DNA from: Camellia lanceoleosa
Taxonomy: Eukaryota > Streptophyta > Magnoliopsida > Ericales > Theaceae
DNA: 64,000 bases
Reading direction: 5' to 3'
Assembly: GCA_025200525.1 (NCBI GenBank)
Contig: CM045760.1
Coordinates: forward strand, 45,465,932-45,529,931
The notes under the pieces were generated by a model. That model saw nothing but the letters and a program-made list of their open reading frames with translations. It searched no databases and had not been told where the DNA came from. The position numbers and the translations under genes are program-made. Below are positions 11,731-23,586 of this stretch, in pieces. Position 1 is the stretch's first letter, and each line of letters begins with the position of its first letter.

Positions 11731-12846
11731 AATGAGCTCCCCTTCGGCCAGTGCTAACGATCCACACAAAAATCTCTTGAAGAGGAAGATCACATGATCC
11801 GCAGCACAAAAAAGATTAAGGGCAAGGACGAGATGTGGGCTAAAGATATGGAGACCAACGTTGTCTCCACTCCTGATTCATCAATTTCTCTTTGCTAAGC
11901 CCCTACACATGAACTCTCTCCCTCCTCTGAGGATGGAACACTTGCAACACTTAAGCCCAAATCGTTCAAGGATGTACTTGCAACTCCTAAAAGCAACAAT
12001 TTTTACTTTGATGATGTGATAGACACCATCACTCTAGAAGATGAAGTGAAAGAAAGGGACTCTGACATACTGGAGGCAGTACCTCAAGGCATACCTAGAA
12101 TATCTATTCTAAAGTAACTACTGTAACAAATACAACAACCTTGGACCAACTCACTTATTGTAAGACTTTTGGGCAAAAAACATTGGGTACATAATGCTCT
12201 GTACAAAAGTTAGAAACCTATGGGCCCTACAAGATGAATTCAATGCCATCGATTTGGGGAACAATTACTTTTTGTTCAAATTCTCTTCTCAAGAAGACTG
12301 TGCCCATGTCTACTCAGGTGGTCCGTGGGTTATCCTCGACCATTATCTCACAGTTCGTAAGTGGGAGCCCGATTTCAAGGCATGCTTTTGAAACCACAAC
12401 CACGGTGTGGGTTAGGTTTCCGGAGCTTCCGATTGAATACTTCCAAGAAAAGGTCTTGTATACCATTGCTAAACAACTAGGGCCTCCCCTTAAGTTGGAC
12501 CTCACCATAGCCATGGCTACCAGAGGCAAATTTGCAAGAGTTTGCATTGAGATGGACCTCAACAAACCATTATGCTCCATATTCTTCCTAGGTAAGAAAA
12601 GTTATAACATTGAATATGAATCTATTCATAATTTTTGTTTTCATTGTGGCTAGGTGGATCATATGAGAGAGTTATGTAGATACAAAGCAGCAAATCCACA
12701 ACTCTAAGCACCTCCACTACCAAGCCCGACGTCATCCGATGGCGGACTAGTCGTTAGCAATCTCTCGCAGTCTGAACAACCCTAGGCCAACGGTAACCTG
12801 CAACAACCTGATAAGGGAACTTCCGGTTTCGGACCTTGGATGCTGG
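11731..12846 (+). pseudogene. LINE ORF1, 5' portion (DUF4283-like, zinc knuckle)
   Basis: This is the N-terminal part of the L1 nucleic-acid-binding ORF1 protein. Across two frames one can read GGPWVILDHYLTVRKWEPDF (about 12320-12380) and then TTVWVRFPELPIEYF (about 12400), the typical DUF4283 region. A CCHC-type knuckle starts CFHCG near 12640, where its next codon is TAG. Breaks include TAA near 11899, a frameshift near 12390, and that TAG at 12651-12653. The frame is cut at 12846 by the Tat insertion and resumes at 38430; the phrase GPWMLV spans the junction. A start near 11731 is likely but unproven. Confidence 0.75.
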
Positions 12847-14703
12847 TGTAGATGCGCCCCGAGGGCCTTCATGCTACAGTTCGGACTCAAATGTCACGGT
12901 TCTTAATCTGATCTCACAATGTGCGATGTGAGATTGATAAATCACCAAAGAGTCCAAATCCGGAAAATCGTTTTGGAAAACTGATTTTTGTAAAAAAGTG
13001 CCAAACATGGACTGCTTTGCCAGATACAAAGTCGCCACCTAAATATTTTATTTTGGGAGAATTTAGGAAACCCTGACTCGTTGCCTAAGGCCACGTGTTC
13101 GTCATTACCAAAGTTGCCTCGGCTCGGGAACTTGGGTACGATTGGAGAAGGTCAGCTATGAGCACCCCCGCTCGCTCGATCAAAGATCGGCCACTACTAA
13201 ACATGATATCTTGTTTTTGAAAACACATGTGTTCTTATTCCGGTTAATTAGCTAATCATACTATGTGATGCGCGCAGCAAAACAAGTATAGACTAGATCG
13301 CCTAATTTGGAACAAAGCATCGCATATTTGTTTGTTTGGAAAATGATTTGAAATTTGCTACTCGTAAGTAGGTTAAAATACGGATTTCGATGAATTGTTT
13401 CAATTCAAGCAATCCAACCTTCACCCACAGGCATTCAGGCAGTTAAACACATAAGCAGTTAGCCTCATGGCAAGCATGCTATCATGGCAATCAATGACAC
13501 ACATGCAAGATGCTAAAGCATAAACACTTACAGTGTACACCGAGCCAAAACAGAAACTAGTTAGTAATCAATGCATGATCCTAGTTCATGTTAAGATGGC
13601 TAATGCAACACATGCAAAATGCAACTAGAAATAAGTTCGGTTATTCTAAGATGACATATGAGATGTGATAATTGATACATGTATTCAACTTGGTATCGAA
13701 GTACAATGCGGTTAGTATGATGCGCCAAGCCCGGTGCATACAAGATAGATGAATGTATGCAAACATGCAAAGCATAAGGATGCTAGCCAGATGAATGGAT
13801 GCAAGCATGCAAAGCATAAGTATGCTAATTGAAACATGACCTAAAACTAACCAACGAAAGTAGGTAAGTAAAAGGGAGAAAGAAATGGAGGTTGGAAGAC
13901 ATGCACGCACGCACGCACGCACGCACACTTATTACAAAATTGGCTCTCCCGACGGAGGGTCCGAATAAATAATACAAATCGACTAATTAACTAACTAACA
14001 AGCTAATTAATTATTACATAACCGAATTCAATAACTAGCTACAACTAATTATTACAAAACTTAATTAATTAACAAATCAACTAATTAACTACAAAATAAA
14101 CACTTAAAAGGAAGTTATTCTAGCTCTGTTTGGAGAAGGAGAATATGTATGCTCGCATTTGATTCCTTGCCTCGAAACGCTTTCCGGTTGCTCTCTTGAG
14201 GCTCTGTCTGCAGGGTGTCCTTGAAAACTTTTTACTGGAACTTACCAAAACACTGTTGGGGGAGTGCATCAGTGGCCTGTCGGCCATAGGAAGCCACTGC
14301 CGACCACCTGCCAGTCAAGAATGGTGTGCTGCCGGCCAAGGATGGTGCACTGCCAGCCACTGATGTGCTGGGACACCAAGCTGCAACAGAGCACAAAATA
14401 GAGAAAATACAGTGTCACCCAAGGGTATGTATGCACTATGCCACCCCATATCACCTCGAAACATCAAGGGAGAGGCATAGTCGGATCCACGACCATCAAT
14501 CACGCATCTCGATGCATGATGGCCAAAGATCCAACTTGTGCAAATCAATATGAAATAAATGCACAAATAAACACATAAATGCCTAAAACTCTATCATGGA
14601 TCATCAAGAGTGTCGGCGACCGAAAATTGAGAAACGTTTCATCACTTGAAGTATGAAACGCCCCTCGTTCCTCGTGCTCGGATTAACACTTAATCCAAAC
14701 AAC

Positions 14704-14925
14704 AATGCAACACAAGCATGGCAAACATGCAATATGGCTTAAGCATGCAAACATGCAATGCAATAACTCAAGCATGCAACAAGTATATGAGCATGATATA
14801 ATGTAACTGACATGCAATAGGCATACAATCCTAAACATGCAAACATGCATAGCATGCAACAACATGCAAAATGAAGCAAGCATACAACAATATGCAAGAC
14901 AAGCATGCAACAACATGCAAGGAAT
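14704..14925. repeat. CATGCA-dense block in the LTR
   Basis: At least ten copies of CATGCA (mostly AACATGCAA or AAGCATGCAA) occur within about 220 bp. The partner LTR has the matching block at about 35845-36060. CATGCA is the RY core bound by plant B3-domain factors of the ABI3/FUS3/LEC2 type. The match is to the motif only; function is inferred. Confidence 0.6.
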
Positions 14926-16830
14926 GGACTTAAACCGAAATGGATAGCTCTCGAATAGGCCCAAATCAGTGGTGAAATGATGGTATAAAAGACATGAAAT
15001 GGCAAGACAAACATGCATACTAATTGGCTCAAGGATTAAGGCACAATGATGCAACTTTTAAGGACACTTAAAGAGTAACAAGCATGAATATGTGACAGCA
15101 CCCTAAGCTTTGAAATCTCATGTAAATTGATGTCAAATCAACTCAACAATGCAAGTATGGCATGTTAGGATGCTCAAAGTTCAAAATAAATAAAGGGGCT
15201 TAAGCCATGGCCATACAAAGCAAGCATCAAAGGGCCAAGGGGACCTAAAGCAGTCCCAAGGCAGGTCCAAACAAGACCAAAAACAAGCTCGAAGCTAGCC
15301 AACACGAGCTAGAACACATGGCCAAAAAATGGAGCATGCAAGGCTATAAAAGAGGCAATGCACTACACCTATTGAAACCAAACATAGCATGCCTTGGATA
15401 GCCTAAAACAGAGTTACATCATGGTATAACAAGACCAAAAATGCACTGAAATGAGGAGTCAAAGGCTTAGGCTTAATGGCATGCATAAAAGTTCATTCTT
15501 GAGGCATAAAGAGCCAAACCTCCAAGTCATTAAAAGCATGGCAAATGCAAGTATATGGCCACATTTCATGGACTGAAATAACACTTAGAATGATGGCAAA
15601 GCATGCAAACATCACATGTATGGCATGGTAGGGGCCCCAAAACCCAAGACTAGCCTAAGCATTTACACTATAGCTATACAAAGCGTGAGTGATATGGCCA
15701 TGGAAGCCCAAAAAAGTCCAAGAACAGCCCAAAACAAGGATAAAATCATGCTGGAGCAAAGCCAAACACATGCTAGGATGATGAGTCAAAACATCATGCA
15801 CATAAAGCTAGTAAGCAAGATTTGTTCTACAAGTATATGGAGCATGTAAAGGATGACCAAACCCACTTTAGACAGAGTCATGACATGGAAAAACATCACC
15901 AAAAACATGCTGAAATGGACTCAACATAAGCTAGAATGACATGTCAAAGCATGAAGCATGTGAAGCTAGTTTAAGAGATTTACACTACAAGTGTAAGATA
16001 CATGCATGGAATGACAAAACCAACCCAAAACATATCTAAGACATGGTAAAACATCACCAAAAACGTACTGAAATGGAGCCAACACATGCAAGAAAAACAT
16101 GCTACTTTGTAAGGCTATGAACGGGATTACACTACACATACAAGATGCATGCAAAATATGACCAAACCAGCCATGGGCAGGCTTAAGGCAGGTCCTAAAA
16201 GTCACAAAAAAATGGTCTGAACCAAGCCTCAAAAATACATAGAGGCAAGCTCCTTTGGAAGGCTAAAAATGCAAGTAAACAAAAACACAAAGAGAGGGGG
16301 GCCACCCCCTCTGATTTGAGGCCTCAAAGTCTCATGCCTACCACTGAAAATCCATTGGATTTTAGTGGTTAGAAGGCCAAACCAAGGCTAGCTCGGAGGC
16401 CTTAAGGCATGGCTCAAATCAAGGCTTAAACAAAGCCAACAAGAGGGTTGAAGACCCTCAACAGCAAAAAGACCTCAAACAACTATCAAAAGCACTTAAA
16501 AACAAGACTTTTTTAGTTGAAAACAAGGCCTAAATCAATATGCAAGGATGGCCAAAATGAGGTACAAGAAAGTGCTAAAAAGGGGAAGAAGCTTTTCTTG
16601 AAGACCAACTTCGAGATCAGCAACCTCAGGGGATAAAAACTCACTTTCAGACCTCAAGTAACCTTCCCAAGAACCTCAGCCCAATGGTGGTGGTGTATCT
16701 CTATGTGTTGTAGTGTAAAAGTGCAAGGAAAATGGACTTCAAGGCACAAATATACAACAAAATATAGAGAAAGAGAAAGAGATGTCTTCTCTAAAAAGTT
16801 GAACCTCTCCTAAGGAGAGAGGGCTTCTCC

Positions 16831-16837
16831 TTATATA
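16831..16837 (-). promoter_or_regulatory. TATA box of the 3' LTR
   Basis: TATATAA on the minus strand lies about 415 bp from the LTR 5' edge. The GGCCGG array lies about 135-220 bp upstream of it on that strand. Confidence 0.5.
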
Positions 16838-17256
16838 GAAGGAGAGCAATGCAAAGCTTCTTCAAGAAGCTTTGCAAGAGCTTCATCCCTCCATACACGT
16901 ATATGGAGGGCAGATAACAGGATTCTAGCTGGCTCAAAATATCTGGAGTAAAACCAGCTGAGACAGGGGGTGCCGGCCATCAGTGATGGCCGGTAGTGGC
17001 TCACTAATGACCGGCAGGCTTCATCAGTGGCCGGCAGTGCCATACCATTGCCGGCAGTGCACCAGGAGAAAGGTGCAGAAAGGACCAAGTCAAGGTCCAA
17101 AAAAAGGACATAAAGGATACAGGGTCTGGAAAGCTCGAACCTGTGACGTTCCGCCGCAAAAGTCAAATGCCCGACGAGCAATTGAACTCGTGTCTGGATG
17201 TACCTGCAAGCACAAGCGAGTCTCGAGGACGGTCAAAAATGAGGTGTCTACAGTTG

Positions 17257-17265
17257 CCCTTCTTT
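17257..17265 (-). other. Candidate polypurine tract
   Basis: On the minus strand AAAGAAGGG ends 4 bases before the 3' LTR starts. This is the expected position of the polypurine tract that primes plus-strand DNA synthesis. The CAAC spacer between tract and LTR is a little unusual. Confidence 0.5.
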
Positions 17266-17689
17266 GACAGAACTCGAAAGTCACAAAGTGACGGGAGTGA
17301 GTGTCAAAGCCCAGAGACGACCCATTTTTGACAAGGTCGAAAACTCAGGCAGACAATCAATATAAGCATGCAGAGATGCGCCCGTAGGCTGGGGCATAAT
17401 ACAAATGATATGCAAGATGCAAGAGCATAACTTACAATTATGCAAAGAGAAAACTATAATGAAGCAGTTATACAAAATAAATGCAACATTTTAAGCAAGT
17501 GAATGAGAAATAATAGTCCTACATGTTTCAACAGAAAGGATGTAAGAAAATTATGCAATTCTTACCACGTTTCACGCGGAGTGAATACAATACCGTCTAG
17601 CTCGTCTAGTCGCGTCAGCTTCAAATAAACCGTACATACAATATCATGCCTGTAAAATAGAGAAACTCAACAGGTATAATATTGTTAGA

Positions 17690-18960
17690 AACATGCATAA
17701 CAATGCAAGTAAAAAGTGCATGATAACGCAAGTGAAGGGGTGCAAAACAATGCAATCCTGTAGGCACGAGACAACGTGGATGGAACATACGTAACAGCGC
17801 AAGATCGAGACATGTGAAACAACGCAAATAAGACATGTAAAACATGCATGACAGCGCAAGTTAAAGAAGCAAAACATGCGTAACAGCACAGGTTAAGAAA
17901 TAAAACATGCGTGACAGCGTAGGTTTAAACAATAAAACATGCATAACAGCGCAAGTTAAGAGAAAAGAAGTGCGTAACAGTGCAGGTTAAGAAATAAAAC
18001 ATGCGTAACAACGCAAGATAAGAAATAAAACATGTGTAACAGCGCAGGTTAAGAAATAAAACATGCGTAACAGCGTAAGATAAGAAATAAAACATGCGTA
18101 ACAGTGCAGGTTAAGAAATAAAACATGCATAACAGCGCAGGTTTAAAGATAGAAGAGCGTAACAGCACATATAACCTGCGTAACAGCGCAAGTTAAGAGA
18201 AAAGAAGTGCGTAACAGCGCACATAACCTGCGTAATAGTGCAAGTTAAAATAAGAAGTACGTAACAGCGCACATAACCTGCGTAACAGCGCAAGTCATAA
18301 AAATAAGTGCGTAACAGTGCACATGACCTACGTAACAGCGCAAGTTATGAAAATAAGTGCGTAACAGCGTACATAACCTACGTAACAGCGCAAGTTAAAA
18401 TAAGAAGTGCGTAACAAGACATAACTCAACGAATAAAGGCAAGTTAAGAGAAGAGAACCGCTAATAAGTTAAGATAAGAAGTGCTTAATAAAGACATAAC
18501 TCGCGTAAATAAATAAGTTAAGATAAGAAGTGCGTAATAGCACACATAACCTGCGTAACAGCACAAGTTAAAAATAAGAAGTGCATAACAGTGCACATAA
18601 CCTGCGTAACAGCGCAAGTTAAAAAAAGAAGTGCGTAACAGTGCACATAACCTGCGTAACAACGCAAGTTAAGAAAATGGAAATGTGACATGCAAAACAA
18701 TGCAATTTTAGATGAGATGCAAAACAATGCACGTGAGATATGCAAAACAATGCAGGTTTAGATGAGATGCAAAACAATGCAGGTTTAATGAGATGCAAAA
18801 CAATGCAAATATGAACTAAATACGAGGCAATGCAAATATGAACTAAATGCGAGGCAATGCAAATACAACTAAATGCGAGGCAATGCAAATATAACTAGAT
18901 GCAAGACAATGCAAATGTGAACTAGATGCAAGACAATGCAAATATACCTAGAATAGGTGT
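17690..18960. repeat. Minisatellite array in the 3' region of the Tat element
   Basis: About 1.3 kb of tandem repeats occurs in three related zones. The first (about 17690-18140) repeats a unit of roughly 31 bp built on ACATGCGTAACAGCGCAGG. The second (about 18150-18680) alternates GTGCGTAACAGCGCACATAA and CTGCGTAACAGCGCAAGTT in a unit of about 50-55 bp. The third (about 18690-18960) repeats TGCAAAACAATGCA and AATGCAAATATGAAC. Unit lengths vary and sequence is continuous, so this is not a CRISPR. Tandem arrays between pol and the 3' LTR are known in Tat-lineage elements and can seed satellites. Confidence 0.85.
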
Positions 18961-19238
18961 TTGATATGACAAGCGAATGTTAGGTAATGACAGTCAAAAG
19001 AATGCCTAATAAAGACGTCTTGAAAGGGGACTTCCAGTTTACCTCTCGGAAGGTTTGGGATGCGTCAAAAGGATACATCTCATACATGTTGATGGGCGAT
19101 GACCATCGTACATTGAGGATATGCTTTCCGGGTTTCCACCGAGGCGTTTGGAATCAAGTTTTGAGCATTCCTCGGGATTGCTGGAACCCGGGGACAAATA
19201 CCAAGACCAAATAGGCAGAGGAAGCTAGTGGAGGACCG
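18961..19238. other. Non-coding segment between minisatellite and antisense gene
   Basis: I see no convincing gene. It separates the tandem array from the GGCCGG array upstream of the PMD gene. Confidence 0.35.
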
Positions 19239-19337
19239 CTGGCCATCAGGGAGAGCGCCGGCTGCCGCCAGCCATTGGTGGCTACTGCCGGCCATCGATG
19301 AGGGACCGCCGGCCATCGATGTGCCCCTACAGGCCAT
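19239..19337 (+). promoter_or_regulatory. GGCCGG-type array upstream of the PMD gene
   Basis: Copies of CCGGCCATC or close variants start at 19239, 19268, 19288, 19309 and 19330, so the last three are spaced exactly 21 bp apart. A TATA-like TTTAAATAG follows near 19380 and the first ATG is at 19739. The same kind of array is upstream of the second antisense gene and of the LTR TATA box. A promoter role is inferred from position. Confidence 0.5.
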
Positions 19338-19738
19338 CGGTGGCAGATTCGGGCAAAACAGTCTTTTGGGCCATGGGTCTTTAAATAGGCTCAAAATCAA
19401 CCCATTTCCTTGCAAACCCTTGCATAGAAAGCATTTTCCTTGCCTTCTAGGTGTGCCTTCTCTCTAGATATGCGTGTTCTACGCGTTTCACAACACCCTA
19501 AACAATCTTGAATCGTTAAAACCTCTTGGTTTTCTTCGATTTGAATCGATCAGAAATTGAATCTGAGGTGCCTGTCATCGTTTCCCCTATTCAAGGATCA
19601 TTTCCCCCGGATTTCTTTCGAGGTTAGTTCACTCTTTCCGAGTTTTCAACTTTATTTGAAGTTTCTCTCTCTTAGGGTTTGGTTTGTTCAAAACTCCACC
19701 ATTTTGCTCACTTTTGCTTGTTTTTGCATCTATCCCAG

Positions 19739-22700
19739 ATGGCTGACGATGTTCCGCACGATGAGGGCTTCCCCACACTCCCTCCAGTGGAGTTGGCGGC
19801 GGACTTTGCGGCTAAGCCAGAGGTCGAGCCTCAGCCTTTATCATTGAGCACACGTCCCTTCGACCCCGCGAGGTATCATCCAGAGACTTATATCATACCG
19901 GTGGCGGGAGGCATTCACACTTTCACTGATTTTGATGAGGGTGCACCAGACGACCTCTTACTGAGGGAGCCGATGTCCCATTTGTCGGCCATTGCTGTGG
20001 AGGTACCAACTTTCCCTTTCTGCAGTATTACTTTCAACTATTTGCATTTCTTGGACTGTTCTGATCTGATCGCATTACATGCTTTGATCTGACTGTATTT
20101 TATACATTATTGCCCTGTATGTACTGTGTACGACCACACCTCATGCGTCACTGCCCCGAATTTCAACTGCATCTTCGATACACCACTGATTTGTACACAA
20201 CTATATTTTCAATACATCACTGACCTGATCTGAACTGTACTTTCAATACACCGTTGATCTGACTTGAATTGCATTTTCAATACACTGCTGATCTGACTTG
20301 AACTGCATTTTCAATACACTGCTGATCTGACTTGAACTGTATCCTACTACTACAGGGTGGATCCCGCTTCTTCAGGGGTTATGGTGCTATGACCGCCCGG
20401 GATTGGTACGATGTGCTTCCCTTGAGGGTCCGCTGGATTATTGACGGGATCGGCTTTGGCGTATTTTGCTGCAGCTTGACGCGGGTTACAGCAAGTCGCC
20501 CTCTCCTGGGGGCTCTTGTAGAGAGGTGGTGGGACACCACTAACTCTTTCCACTTCGCCACGGCGGGGAAGGTGACCATGACTCCTCTCGATTTTGCCAT
20601 GATCACTGGCCTGGGCGTACGAGGTGACCCAATTCCCCTCGACCCGACATGGGAGAGTGGGTGGCCGCATGGGATGCGCTACTTGGAGCACGTCCACCTA
20701 TTCTTCGAGCGGGTATGGTTAGATACTCTTGGTTCGAGGAGCATTACAGGACAGAGATCCCGATACTGATGAGGAGGCAGAGCAGTACGCCAGGGGCTTC
20801 CTCTTGTTCCTTTTCGGTACCACTTTGTTTTCGAGCAGGTGGAATACTGTGGGTTTATACTTCTTGGGTGCTTTGGTGGTGCTTCAGCGAGTCCGTTTCT
20901 ATGACTGGGGCGCGGCCGGCCTCACCACTCTTTATGGGTACATGAGCTCCACTTCTCGGATGTGTGGGAGGTTAATTGGCGGCTACTGGCGAGCTTGGGA
21001 GGTACACAACCTGGTTTCCCCTTTTCATTGCTTTACTTAGCATTTGTACTTTTGCTTTGTTCAACACTTGTACTTTCTGTGTTGTCTATATCTGTTCTTG
21101 CACTGTATGCTTTCTGCTTTGCATTTTCTGTACACCATACATGTTGCACACTACATACCACGCACTGCACACACACGATCAAATATTTGCTCCAGGCCTG
21201 CAACCTTTATTCATTGCACTACGTTTTGTTTTCTGCAATCTGTTTATACACTATACTGATCACATCTTTCTCACAGCTGTGGGTGTATGCATACTTTCCG
21301 ACACTTGCTCCGGAGCCTGTGGAGGAGACCCCAGTGACCATCCCATTTTCTGATGTATACGACAGCCAGCTCCGTCGTAGGACCCGAGAGAGCTTCGTGT
21401 TCTTCTGGCAATTTTTTGACACGGTTATAGCACGTGAGGTAAGTCTGCAATAAGATTATTTCAATTAACCGATGCGCCTTGATTAGTTATTTGACGACTG
21501 GTCATCTTGTCGGTTTTCTTTTCTTAGATTACATGGCAGCCATGGGACGCGATCCTGTCAGAACTTCAAGATCAGTACAACACTGCCTGGACTATGTCTC
21601 AGTTCCACATTCTCTTCGAGGGTCCAATCTATCGTGCCTGGTTTTTGAGTGAGCGTTTCGTGCGTCAGACTTTGGGAACGCTTGCTCTATTTGTGCCGAT
21701 GGCACCTCCACCATCGATGAGGGAGACACACAGGTTGTCTGACGACCAGGTGATTCAGTTCATGGTAGGATTGGAGATGGAGTACTTCTGCGCAGAGGGC
21801 GACTACACGACCTTTATTCAGACGCATCTGATGCCACCTTTGACTGGTGTCCGAGGATGAGAGGAAGTGAGGGCTCTAGCTACGAGAGGGAGAGGCGGAG
21901 CGACCAGGTCTCGTACGAGGAGAGGTCCTGAGGGGAGACAGGGGACTGCATGGCCCGTACTGCCTGCTACTATGACATGCCGAGGGCGGGCTGGAGAGAT
22001 TTATCAGATTCCCTTCGCTCCTCCTCCAGCTGGTCATGAGCTTGTCGGAGTTTACGGCTCGACCCTGGTATGCGCTATACTTTTCATTTTGCACAGTCGT
22101 CTCACTTGATATCTTGCAGGATACTAATGACTTCAACATTTTTACAAGCTCCTATTGAGTACACTCGTTAGTCTTTAGAGATGACGGCTTCGGTGATGGG
22201 GATGCTGCAGACGAGCATGGACCTACTCAATATTTACTGTATCCCGGTGAGTTCTTTCAAACTACACTTCATGACACACAGTCTTTTCTTGACATGCTTT
22301 CATTTGCACGATTCCACACTGCACTAATCTGATATATTGTTCCCATACACTGCTTGCGGTACACATTCACTGTAAATCATTCACTGCTCATAGCACGTTA
22401 TTCATTGCGTCTGATACATCTTGATTACTAATGCATTCTGGTGGATTGCCCTTTTTCAGATTCCTTTCTTGGCGCCATGCCCATCCGGTGCCTCAGCATG
22501 AGCAGGGGCGGGTCCTTCAGCACCTCTCCGAGCAGGAGAGGGAACAGGACGAGGGACTAGTTCACGGGGGCCTGCCCCAGATGATGATGAGTCGGATGAG
22601 GAGGCAGTTAGTCTGCGGTCAGACTTTTCTCATGATGGAGATAGAGCTAGGGATGACTCGAGTTCAGAGTCGGGTGCTGATGGCGGTGATGTTCCAGAGT

Positions 22701-22744
22701 CCTCTCGGTCGAGGAAGAGGATGAGGAGGACTACTCAGTCTTGA
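19739..22744 (+). pseudogene. Antisense plant mobile domain (PMD) gene inside the Tat element
   Basis: This is an intron-containing gene, opposite in direction to the retrotransposon. Exons by GT-AG sites are 19739-20002, 20356-21001, 21277-21438, 21528-22067, 22120-22246 and 22460-22744. The PMD core is recognisable in exon 2 (LVERWWDTTNSFHF, TMTPLDFAMITGLGVRG) and exon 3 (WVYAYFPTLAP). The last exon encodes an acidic stretch and a basic RSRKRMRR that could be a nuclear signal. PMD proteins of the MAIN/MAIL1 type act in gene and transposon silencing; others occur in transposons. Breaks are two frameshifts near 20710-20765, a TGA at 21858-21860, and a frameshift plus TAG in exon 5. The product is dead in this copy, but splice sites and frame phase (exons 1, 3 and 4 all phase 0) remain clear. 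Confidence 0.75.
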
Positions 22745-23308
22745 GGTGATTGGTGCCGATCCAGACATTTTGCTGATTCAGACGTTGTTCTCCTTTTTGT
22801 TTTATTTTCCTTTTTACTAGTAGTTTTGCACATTGTACTGCGTCATGCAGATTTACTTTTTTAAAACTATGCTCTTTTGTAAAAAGAATCTATGATGGAA
22901 TGAAAATAGCCTTTTGTTGAAAAAGTGTTACATTTGTACATTCTATGCATCGCATCGCATCGCATCACTTTACACAACAATGTAAATGAGATCGAACTTT
23001 TGTTTTGAAAACTAAACACTCGAATTGCACTAATCAGGTAGTGAACCGACTAACAACAAAACAACTCGATAAGCAAAACAAAACCTTAACAAGTTTATAA
23101 CTCGATAAGCAAATTACGACAACTCAATAAACGAAAGGAAGACGATTACAACCTGACACAGAAAAAAAGAAACTAATATATCCTAAAAGGGACACGACAG
23201 AGTCCAAAAGGACAAAACAAAACCTTAAAAGGCCTAGGTAAAAGGACTTCACCGTAGGAAACAACTGGGTCTTCACCCAAAAGGCCAGTGAGGATGAGGG
23301 GGAGACTA
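22745..23308. other. Spacer between the two antisense genes
   Basis: It is AT-rich with no convincing frame. A short repeat of GCATC occurs near 22947-22965. It serves as the 3' flank of the PMD gene and the distal promoter of the next gene. Confidence 0.4.
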
Positions 23309-23379
23309 CCGGCCATAAAGGGAGGCATGCCGGCCATCAGTGTGCCACTGCCGGCCACTGATGAGCCACTACCGGCCAT
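23309..23379 (+). promoter_or_regulatory. Exact 21-bp periodic CCGGCCA array upstream of the second antisense gene
   Basis: CCGGCCA starts at 23309, 23330, 23351 and 23372, a spacing of exactly 21 bp three times over. The bases between copies are only loosely conserved (CAGTGTGCCACTG, CTGATGAGCCACT). A TATA-like CTATATGA follows near 23432, and the likely start codon is at 23587. Spacing of two helical turns suggests a protein-binding array; this is inference. Confidence 0.55.
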
Positions 23380-23586
23380 CGATGGCAGACTCTCCGAAAT
23401 GGCGACATCTGTCCGCCACTCACTACCTTATCTTCTATATGAGTTCCAGCTTCGGGATTCTCTTCATTTCAGCTCAATTTTGCACCAAATAGAAGCATTT
23501 CTTGCCCAAAACCTCACAAATTGGATTGCCAACTTAGATGGCTTGGAAAAGCTCAATTTCTGGGTTTTGGCATAAGTGCACTATTC

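Larger units (their letters stand above)
12847..17252 (-). repeat. 3' LTR of the Tat element (4406 bp)
   Basis: It runs from TGTAGATGCGCC to GGTGTCTACA; the termini TGTAGA/TCTACA are inverted. It pairs with 33995-38424. From its 5' edge (minus strand) it holds a roughly 20-21-bp periodic GGCCGG array (about 16973-17055), a TATA box (16831-16837), a purine/pyrimidine tract, about 4 kb of presumed R-U5, a CATGCA-dense block (about 14704-14925) and a second GGCCGG-rich block (about 14275-14365). Open frames inside are short and unconvincing. Confidence 0.92.

Noticed and set aside
17880..18680. Repeats of GCGTAACAGCGCA that look at first like a CRISPR array
   Set aside because: The units follow each other with no unique spacers of constant length, unit size drifts, and the location is the 3' region of a plant retrotransposon.
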